Assembly: GCA_964389475.1 (NCBI GenBank)
Contig: CAYMFD010000067.1
Span: forward strand, 1 to 20,850
DNA length: 20,850 bases
Reading direction: 5' to 3'
Source: CAYMFD01 sp964389475
GTDB taxonomy: Bacteria > Bacteroidota > Bacteroidia > Chitinophagales > Saprospiraceae
Of this stretch, positions 15,709 to 20,850 are shown piece by piece (position 1 is the stretch's first letter; each line of letters starts with the position of its first letter). Made by a program: the position numbers and the translations under genes. Under the pieces are notes generated by a model. It had not been told where the DNA came from and did no database searches. It saw nothing but the letters and a program-made list of their open reading frames with translations.

Positions 15709-16130
15709 CTCAGGTCCGCCTAGCACGTAAGGTGTAAGGAGACTTGAGAAGCAAGACCTGGGACCTCGATTAAGAGTGATAAACGGACCTTTCGACACCT
15801 GCGCTTGCTCAATGACCTTAATGTTACTCAATAAGTCTTTTTCGGTACTCAGGTCCGCCTAGCACCTAAAGTGCAGCGAGACTTGACAAGGAGAACCTCG
15901 GCCCTCAGGCACAACCTGGGACCTCGATTACGAATTACGAAACGGACATTTCGACGCCGGTACGCTTGCTCAATGACCTTAATGCTACTCAATAAGTCAT
16001 TTCCGGCCCTCGGGTCCGCCTCGCACGTAACGTGCGGCGAGACTTGAGAAGCACAACCTGGGACCTCGATTAAGAGTGGTAAACGGACATTTCGACGCCG
16101 CTGTGCTTGCTCAATGACCTATTAGATACT
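15709..16130. repeat. Three tandem structured non-coding repeats (139-161 bp)
   Basis: Copies start at 15709, 15848 and 16009 (139 and 161 nt apart; the second has about 22 extra nt holding a partial duplication of CCCTCAGG...ACCTGGGACC). Shared blocks in order: CTCAGGTCCGCCT, an inverted repeat, AGACTTGA, ACCTCGATTA, AACGGACnTTTCGACG, CTTGCTCAATGACCT, TACTCAATAAGTC. The 5' inverted repeat differs between copies but pairing is kept in copies 2 and 3: GCAC/GTGC in copy 2, CGCACG/CGTGCG in copy 3; copy 1 is weak. AATGAC/GTCATT frames a second stem in copy 2. No ORF is conserved. It fills nearly all of the 563-nt gap between two + strand genes. The third copy decays after 16120. Confidence 0.75.
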
Positions 16131-16258
16131 CTAAGGACCCCCTTTGAAGATCTAGTCTAACTTTCTCACACCTTGTATCTAATGTGACAACAATGGACAA
16201 GTAGATACAGATATATCCGATATATCGTAGAAGTATTGTAAATTACTTGAAAAATAGT

Positions 16259-17179
16259 ATGAAAGCGATCCATCTATTACTACATCTACTACCTACAATA
16301 GCTTTTTGTCAGAAGCAATTTGCACCATTGAATACGGTGTGGCATTACGAAGGCCATAGCCTTGATTGCGATGGCTATCACATAGATTACATCGTAGAAA
16401 AAGAGATTATCATTGATAATAAAGATTGCTCTGTCATCTATGCTTACACCTCCACTGATCTACGGCCAGATCCTGTGAGATCAACGGATAGCCTAATCGT
16501 TTGGGAAGATGATAGTAAGGTCCACTTCGTCGAGGATACGACCTTCTACCTGCTATTTGACTTTGACATGGAAGTAGGAGATAGTATCAACTTTTATAAC
16601 CCTGTCAATAAGCCCATATTTAGCCATGCCATGTCGCAGGACCCTGCTGCCACACCAGAGGCGTATCAGGCTATAGTGCTGGAGGTGGAGGTGGTTAATG
16701 TCTCTGACATCCCCTTGCGGCAGTACGAGCTCGAAGTAACCACGTTAGACTATTCAGGGGCGAGGACTACCTATGTCGAGCATGTCGGCAGCTTATCGCA
16801 AAATTTCACGGGAGACCTAGCTATTTACGTAGATGCTGGGTGCTTTGGTGGGCTACAGTGCCATGACAATGGAGAGTTGAGTTATCAATCCTCTTTCGTA
16901 GCTGATACACCACACCCGAGCTGCATGATTATCGACTCCAACGATGAACTGGACGCCACGTATGACATTCGCGTATTTCCTAATCCAGTCGTAGACGACA
17001 TTACCGTAGACACAGAGGAACAAGTAGAGCAACTACAGGTGATAGACCTTAATGGCGCTATCCTCAGGACATCCTCCTCACAGAATCACATTACCGTCGA
17101 GGACTTACCTCCTGGCATCTACCTACTACGTGTGCAGGTAAAAAGTGGCACTAGGGCGGTTCGCTTTATAAAAAAATAG
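16259..17179 (+). CDS. T9SS-sorted secreted protein, function unknown
   Basis: 306 aa from the ATG at 16259 (a TTG 12 nt upstream would add four residues before the same signal peptide). Signal peptide MKAIHLLLHLLPTIAFC. The middle ~215 residues (WHYEG..., FDFDMEVGDSINFY, YVEHVGSLSQNF) have no obvious catalytic motif; they resemble a beta-rich extracellular protein with four or five scattered Cys. The last ~70 residues (IRVFPNPVVDDITVD, LQVIDLNGAIL, VEDLPPGIYLLRVQ, VRFIKK) are a type A T9SS C-terminal domain, so it is exported through the outer membrane by the PorN/K/L/M machinery. The T9SS machinery itself is not in this window. Confidence 0.85.
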   Translation: MKAIHLLLHLLPTIAFCQKQFAPLNTVWHYEGHSLDCDGYHIDYIVEKEIIIDNKDCSVIYAYTSTDLRPDPVRSTDSLIVWEDDSKVHFVEDTTFYLLFDFDMEVGDSINFYNPVNKPIFSHAMSQDPAATPEAYQAIVLEVEVVNVSDIPLRQYELEVTTLDYSGARTTYVEHVGSLSQNFTGDLAIYVDAGCFGGLQCHDNGELSYQSSFVADTPHPSCMIIDSNDELDATYDIRVFPNPVVDDITVDTEEQVEQLQVIDLNGAILRTSSSQNHITVEDLPPGIYLLRVQVKSGTRAVRFIKK

Positions 17180-17280
17180 GTAGTTTTTCTTCTACAAATA
17201 GACGACTAAGCTCTGTATAACAGAATAGCGATATAAAGGGGGTGGCCTACAAGCCAAGTCTACATGATATCATTAGAAAT

Positions 17281-17499
17281 TTACTTGACTTTCTTAGTAA
17301 ACATAAATACTGAGGACACTAATGCTATGACGGATAAACCGATACAAATAAATCCTGTTTGTTTCTGACCTTCATCTGATGCTGAAAGCTCAACTCCCAA
17401 TACCTCTACCTCAGCACCACTAGATGATACCATGTTAATACCATTGTAACCAAGATATACAGCTCCAGCTAATAGTAAGATTGCAATTATTTGTTTCAT
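17281..17499 (-). CDS. Small two-helix membrane protein
   Basis: 72 aa with two hydrophobic helices (IIAILLLAGAVYLGYNGI and TGFICIGLSVIALVSSVFMF) and a basic end (TKKVK). The start, length and GYNGIN after the first helix resemble DUF3185-like proteins, but this is pattern recognition only. It is more AT-rich than neighbours. It lies convergent to the T9SS cargo gene and downstream of dnaK on the same strand, 198 nt after the dnaK stop and beyond a terminator-like hairpin. Independent transcription is likely. Confidence 0.6.
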   Translation of the reverse strand: MKQIIAILLLAGAVYLGYNGINMVSSSGAEVEVLGVELSASDEGQKQTGFICIGLSVIALVSSVFMFTKKVK

Positions 17500-17606
17500 T
17501 ATGTTCTTTGTTCGTTAACATCCGAACACCTTAAGGAAGAGTTATGTTCGACCGATGCTATTATGCGATTAGCAAGACATCTAAAGTCACTAAGGCAGAT
17601 ACAATG

Positions 17607-17646
17607 AAATAAGGGCCACTACTCTATCGAGTAACGACCCTTATTT
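17607..17646 (-). terminator. Terminator-like hairpin downstream of dnaK
   Basis: AAATAAGGG (17607-17615) pairs with CCCTTATTT (17638-17646), with an inner TACTC/GAGTA stem around a TATC loop. It ends about 50 nt past the dnaK stop and the T-rich arm gives a weak U-tract on either strand. Confidence 0.7.
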
Positions 17647-17697
17647 GCGTCTGTAAGTCTAAGTGTACAAGCGGCTTACATTGTGCTCTCTAGACTA

Positions 17698-19605
17698 CTA
17701 CTTGTCTACCTCTTCGAACTCTACGTCTGTAACGTCCTCTGCAGTGTCCTCACCACCTGCATCGGCAGTGGCTCCACCCGCATCAGCACCACCCTCGGCG
17801 GCCTGGCTGGCAGCATAGAGGTCTTCGCTAGCAGCTTGCCATGCTGTATTCATCGTCTCCATAGCAGCGTCGATCTTAGCAAGATCCTCTGACTTGTGTG
17901 CCTCTTTAAGCTCCTCTAGGGCAGCCTCGATAGCACCCTTCTTGTCAGCAGGGATCTTGTCGCCGTAATCCTTCATCTGCTTCTCTGTCTGGAAGATGAG
18001 GTTGTCCGCCGTATTGAGCTTCTCTACTCGCTCCTTGGCCGCCTTATCAGCATCAGCATTGGCCTCTGCCTCAGCCTTCATCTTAGCGATCTCCTCATCG
18101 GATAGGCCCGTAGATGCTTCTATGCGGATATTCTGCTCCTTGCCAGTACCCTTGTCCTTAGCCGTTACGCTTAAGATACCATTGGCGTCCATGTCAAAAG
18201 TCACCTCTACCTGTGGCACGCCTCTAGGCGCTGGTGGTATACCGTCTAAAATAAATCGACCGACTGATCGGTTGTCCCTAGCCATAGACCGCTCACCTTG
18301 TAAGATGTGGATCTCGACACTTGGCTGGTTATCCGCTGCCGTAGAGTATACTTTTTGCTTCTTAGTAGGAATCGTACTGTTAGACTCGATCACGACGTCA
18401 TACATACCACCCATCACCTCGATACCGAGTGATAATGGCGTAACATCTAGCAAGAGTACATCTTGTACATCACCACTTAATACACCTCCCTGGATAGCGG
18501 CACCGATGGCTACTACCTCGTCAGGGTTGACAGAGCGGTTAGGCTTCTTACCGAAGAACTTCTCTACCTCCTCCTGTATCTTGGGGATACGTGTAGATCC
18601 TCCTACTAGGATAACCTCATCGATATCGTTGACAGTAAGGCCCGCATCTTTAAGCGCTGCCTTGCAAGGGTCTAGTGATCGACGTACGAGATCGTCTGCT
18701 AGTTGCTCGAACTTGGAGCGGCTGATCTTAACGACCAGGTGCTTAGGCACACCGTCCACTGCTGTGACGTAAGGCAGGTTGATCTCCGCCTCGCTAGCGC
18801 TAGACAACTCGATCTTAGCCTTCTCCGCTGCCTCTTTGAGACGCTGGAGAGCCATAGGATCCTTGCGAAGATCTATATTCTCTTGCTGTATAAACGTATC
18901 TGCTAGGAAGTCTATCAATACCTGATCGAAGTCATCACCACCGAGGTGGGTATCACCATTGGTACTTTTTACTTCGAATACACCGTCACCTAGCTCTAAG
19001 ATCGAGATATCGAATGTACCTCCACCTAAGTCGTATACAGCGACCGTCTGGTCTTTGCCTTGCTTGTCGACACCATATGCTAGTGCTGCTGCAGTCGGCT
19101 CATTGATGATACGACGTACTTTAAGACCAGCGATCTCGCCTGCCTCCTTAGTAGCCTGACGTTGTGAGTCATTAAAGTATGCTGGCACGGTGATGACAGC
19201 CTCTGTCACCTCTGCACCTAAGAAGTCTTCGGCTGTCTTTTTCATCTTTTGGAGTACCATCGCAGATATCTCTTGTGCTGTATACTGCCTGTCATCGATC
19301 TTTACACGGATCGTGTCGTTATCGCCTTTGACGACATCGTATGCTACACGTCCTGCTTCTGTACCTACCTCACTCCATCTATTACCCATAAATCGCTTGA
19401 TCGATGCGATGGTCTTAGTAGGATTGGTGATTGCTTGACGCTTTGCTGGAGCTCCTATTTTTCGCTCCCCATTTTCTAGAAATGCTACCACAGATGGTGT
19501 AGTACGTCCTCCCTCATCATTAGGGATGACCACGGGCTCATTGCCCTCCATTACTGCCACACAGCTATTGGTCGTTCCTAGGTCTATACCTATGATTTTG
19601 CCCAT
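17698..19605 (-). CDS. dnaK: Chaperone DnaK (Hsp70)
   Basis: 635 aa from the ATG at 19605, chosen because MGKIIGIDLGTTNSCVAVMEG is the invariant family N-terminus; an upstream in-frame extension of 61 residues lacks homology and is not used. The ATPase motifs are intact (DLGGGTFDISILELGDG, HLGGDDFD, ILVGGSTRIPKIQ), followed by the substrate-binding domain and a Gly/Ala-rich, acidic C-terminal tail ending VEFEEVDK. It works with DnaJ and GrpE in protein folding and the heat-shock response; neither partner is in view. No CIRCE-type inverted repeat was recognised upstream. Confidence 0.97.
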   Translation of the reverse strand: MGKIIGIDLGTTNSCVAVMEGNEPVVIPNDEGGRTTPSVVAFLENGERKIGAPAKRQAITNPTKTIASIKRFMGNRWSEVGTEAGRVAYDVVKGDNDTIRVKIDDRQYTAQEISAMVLQKMKKTAEDFLGAEVTEAVITVPAYFNDSQRQATKEAGEIAGLKVRRIINEPTAAALAYGVDKQGKDQTVAVYDLGGGTFDISILELGDGVFEVKSTNGDTHLGGDDFDQVLIDFLADTFIQQENIDLRKDPMALQRLKEAAEKAKIELSSASEAEINLPYVTAVDGVPKHLVVKISRSKFEQLADDLVRRSLDPCKAALKDAGLTVNDIDEVILVGGSTRIPKIQEEVEKFFGKKPNRSVNPDEVVAIGAAIQGGVLSGDVQDVLLLDVTPLSLGIEVMGGMYDVVIESNSTIPTKKQKVYSTAADNQPSVEIHILQGERSMARDNRSVGRFILDGIPPAPRGVPQVEVTFDMDANGILSVTAKDKGTGKEQNIRIEASTGLSDEEIAKMKAEAEANADADKAAKERVEKLNTADNLIFQTEKQMKDYGDKIPADKKGAIEAALEELKEAHKSEDLAKIDAAMETMNTAWQAASEDLYAASQAAEGGADAGGATADAGGEDTAEDVTDVEFEEVDK

Positions 19606-19797
19606 TGTATTATTGTTTGTGCTTGGTTGCTTGTTATTAATATTTGCCTTACGACATCCTCTATAGGTCAATAGATATGCCATGCGACAAATACTGACGA
19701 AATAGCCACAATAGGTCCCAAACTGCTGACAAGACTGCCTAGGCATGTGCAGGAAGGTGACAGAGTGACAGTAAAGTATGGAGATCACAGCGGTTAG

Positions 19798-19820
19798 AGC
19801 GATCGCATCGCTTTGAGCGG
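19798..19820. repeat. REP palindrome, left-half copy
   Basis: AGCGATCGCATCGCTTTGAGCGG is the 5' arm, loop and start of the 3' arm of the REP unit. The 3' arm is cut off and replaced by AGTAGAAGAGCGGAGTAG, which leads directly to the next full copy. Confidence 0.85.
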
Positions 19821-19838
19821 AGTAGAAGAGCGGAGTAG

Positions 19839-19871
19839 AGTGATCGCATCGCTTTGAGCGATACGATCGCT
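19839..19871. repeat. Full REP palindrome
   Basis: 33 nt: 5' arm AGTGATCGCATCGCT, loop TTG, 3' arm AGCGATACGATCGCT. The arms pair except for one internal C/A mismatch and a T-G wobble near the base. GTAG (19835-19838) lies just outside the 5' base, reminiscent of the tetranucleotide guide next to enterobacterial REPs. Confidence 0.9.
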
Positions 19872-19874
19872 AGC

Positions 19875-19991
19875 CTAGAGGCGGAGATTGATGTGCTGGT
19901 GTACAAGCTATAGGACCTCACGTATGAGGAGGTGTTGGTGGTAGATCCGGAGTTTGGGAGGACGGAGAGGGAGTATGGGGCTGAGTCTTAG
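19875..19991 (+). pseudogene. C-terminal relic of an Eco57I/type IIG-like methylase-restriction protein
   Basis: Frame 19875 onward reads LEAEIDVLVYKL, stop (TAG 19911), DLTYEEVLVVDPEFGRTEREYG, then stop at 19989. The pattern EIDxLVYxLYxLTxEEVxxVDPEF is the characteristic C-terminal tail of Eco57I-type class restriction-modification methylases, where the stop position would be Tyr or Gly. The rest of the gene is absent and REP palindromes abut both ends, so this is a remnant. Identification rests on one short motif. Confidence 0.55.
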
Positions 19992-20022
19992 TGATCGCAT
20001 CGCTTTGAGCGATACGATCACT
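19990..20022. repeat. Full REP palindrome
   Basis: 33 nt, with 5' arm AGTGATCGCATCGCT, loop TTG, 3' arm AGCGATACGATCACT. All base pairs form except one internal C/A mismatch. It is the cleanest copy and overlaps the stop codon of the relic. Confidence 0.92.
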
Positions 20023-20027
20023 GTTCT

Positions 20028-20048
20028 GCTTTGAGCGATACGATCACT
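20028..20048. repeat. REP palindrome, right-half copy
   Basis: GCTTTGAGCGATACGATCACT is the loop and 3' arm only, 5 nt after the full copy. Together they form a full-plus-half cluster just upstream of the transposase gene. Confidence 0.88.
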
Positions 20049-20057
20049 GTTTGATCT

Positions 20058-20065
20058 TAAATTTG
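20058..20065 (+). promoter_or_regulatory. Candidate -7 box for the RAYT gene
   Basis: TAAATTTG matches TAnnTTTG but lies only 5 nt before the ATG at 20070, so it would give a leaderless transcript. The nearest upstream TTTG (20030-20033) is inside the half REP, 24 nt away and one beyond the usual spacing limit. Confidence 0.3.
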
Positions 20066-20069
20066 ATTT

Positions 20070-20777
20070 ATGAATACAAAATCCGATTTTCAGTTTGATG
20101 GATACTACCATATTTACAATAGGACAAACAACAAGGAAGCCTTATTCCGAAGTGATGAAAATCGAGATTACTTTTTGAGACAATACAAAAAGTACTTAGG
20201 CCCATATATAGATGTTTTCGCATATGCCTTAATGTCAAACCACTTTCATTTTAGCATCAGAGTCAAGGATGAGGAGATGATTAGCTCCTATATCAAGGGC
20301 TTAAATTATGATGAGCTGACAGTGTCCTTGAAAAAGTATAAAGATCGCATCGCTTCATCTAGTAGTAGTGATCGGATCGCTTTAAGCGATGCGATCACTG
20401 TTAATACTGTCTCTGATGTGATCATTGACCAACATCGGAGATTCTTTATTAGCTATACACAAGCTATAAATAAGAGATACGACAGGCAAGGAAACCTCTT
20501 TGCGGATAGATTCAAAAGATCTCTTTACAATCCAGCGGTGAAATTCAGATACCTGCAATACTACATCCACCACAATGCTAGAAAGCACGGAATCGTCAAG
20601 GACTTCAAAGACTATCCCTATCATAGCTACAAAGAGATAGTCGAGAACACTTCTGAGCTTATCAATAGGCCTCAAGCACTACAATGGTATGATGGCATCG
20701 ATGACTTTATTGCTTTTCATGAATCTACACAATACCGAAGTGTCTTTAGAGATCTCGATATAGATGGCTTTATCTAG
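20070..20777 (+). CDS. REP-associated tyrosine transposase (RAYT, Y1/HUH IS200-like)
   Basis: 235 aa. A Y1_Tnp-domain single-strand DNA endonuclease. The HUH motif is ALMSNHFHFSI (H58, H60). The downstream region FISYTQAINKRYDRQGNLFADRFKRSL with QYYIHHNARKHG matches the family block that carries the catalytic tyrosine; which Tyr is catalytic cannot be fixed without an alignment. The start MNTKSDFQFDGYYHIYNRTN is typical of the Bacteroidota branch. Residues about 92-110 (DRIASSSSSDRIALSDAI) are encoded by a REP palindrome plus a half copy and sit between the two conserved regions, in frame. REPs lie on both sides. No flanking IS ends or target duplication are seen, consistent with a domesticated RAYT rather than an autonomous IS. 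The reading frame is intact and the gene is AT-rich relative to neighbours. Confidence 0.9.
   Translation: MNTKSDFQFDGYYHIYNRTNNKEALFRSDENRDYFLRQYKKYLGPYIDVFAYALMSNHFHFSIRVKDEEMISSYIKGLNYDELTVSLKKYKDRIASSSSSDRIALSDAITVNTVSDVIIDQHRRFFISYTQAINKRYDRQGNLFADRFKRSLYNPAVKFRYLQYYIHHNARKHGIVKDFKDYPYHSYKEIVENTSELINRPQALQWYDGIDDFIAFHESTQYRSVFRDLDIDGFI
20343..20399. repeat. REP half plus full copy inside the RAYT coding sequence
   Basis: A 13-nt 5'-arm fragment (GATCGCATCGCTT, 20343-20355) is followed by a full 33-nt copy at 20367-20399: 5' arm AGTGATCGGATCGCT, loop TTA, 3' arm AGCGATGCGATCACT. Its internal mismatch is G/G rather than C/A. GTAG repeats (20362-20368) precede it. Reading frame is preserved. 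Confidence 0.9.
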
Positions 20778-20782
20778 AGCAA

Positions 20783-20797
20783 AGTGATCAGATCACT
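20783..20797. repeat. Short REP-like palindrome after the RAYT gene
   Basis: AGTGATCAGATCACT is a perfect 7-bp palindrome around one A. It equals the outer arms of the REP unit with the inner stem and loop missing. Confidence 0.7.
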
Positions 20798-20840
20798 ATG
20801 CAACCCAACCCTTTTATCCCCCCACACCGTAGTAGTAGAT

Positions 20841-20850
20841 ATACGATCAC
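20841..20850. repeat. Right-half REP at window edge
   Basis: ATACGATCAC equals the 3' arm of the REP unit; the window ends one nucleotide before the arm would finish. The preceding GTAGTAGTAG echoes the tract before the copy inside the transposase gene. Confidence 0.5.

Larger units (their letters stand above)
19606..20069. other. REP-rich interval between dnaK and the RAYT transposase
   Basis: 464 nt without an intact gene. It holds four full or partial REP palindromes (19798, 19839, 19990, 20028) and a fragment of a restriction-modification gene between the second and third. The left part (19606-19797) is the dnaK upstream region; I see no convincing TAnnTTTG box there. Confidence 0.7.

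Noticed and set aside
17996..18772. Long + strand ORF opposite dnaK
   Set aside because: Antisense shadow of a conserved gene; the composition is Ser/Thr/Leu-rich without any motif.
19606..19788. 61-residue N-terminal extension of DnaK
   Set aside because: The invariant DnaK start is the ATG at 19605; upstream residues show no homology.
19606..19797. CIRCE-type heat-shock operator upstream of dnaK
   Set aside because: No TTAGCACTC-N9-GAGTGCTAA inverted repeat found.

Overview
The window is a chromosomal segment of a Bacteroidota bacterium. The evidence is a type IX secretion (T9SS) C-terminal sorting domain on the protein at 16259-17179, a FadL/OmpP1-type outer-membrane protein, an OmpA protein with CnaB-like domains, several SPase II lipoproteins, and promoter-like TAnnTTTG (-7) boxes, with few recognisable Shine-Dalgarno sequences. 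A moderately high-GC marine or freshwater lineage such as Saprospiria is my guess, and the sequence does not settle it.

Layout. 1-232: left-edge intergenic DNA with a small palindromic repeat and a pyrimidine-rich tract. 233-2089 (-): OmpA/SPOR-like envelope protein. 2191-3117 (+): fmt. 3118-4464: a 1.35 kb gene-free convergent junction filled by ~315-bp tandem units, each ending in a bidirectional terminator-like hairpin. 4465-5895 (-): recF and a DUF721/DciA-like gene. 6154-7810 (+): a degenerate pyrophosphatase-like lipoprotein and a GNAT/FemAB-like protein. 7811-8241: non-coding, with a second copy of the left-edge palindrome. 8242-13174 (+): lipoprotein, HerA-like ATPase, DinB-like protein, FadL-like porin, CrtA-like monooxygenase. 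13188-13256: 8-bp tandem repeat. 13290-13871 (+): AT-rich lipoprotein. 13890-14780 (-): membrane-anchored winged-helix regulator. 14910-15695 (+): secreted GldM-C-like/TonB-C-like protein, divergent from the regulator. 15696-16258: a second array of structured non-coding repeats (139-161 bp). 16259-17179 (+): T9SS cargo. 17281-17499 (-): small two-helix membrane protein. 17698-19605 (-): dnaK. 19606-20850: a REP/RAYT locus with a Y1 (HUH) transposase, many copies of a ~33-nt imperfect palindrome (one inside the transposase coding sequence), and the C-terminal relic of a restriction-modification methyltransferase between two palindromes.

Housekeeping genes (fmt, recF, dnaK) alternate with envelope genes. 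Accessory character is concentrated in the repeats. The strongest candidates for something not routinely described are the REP/RAYT locus with an in-frame palindrome in its own transposase, and the two unrelated arrays of structured non-coding repeats at 3.2-4.2 kb and 15.7-16.1 kb. A periplasmic pyrophosphatase-like pseudoenzyme and a membrane-tethered regulator with C-terminal winged helix are also worth attention.
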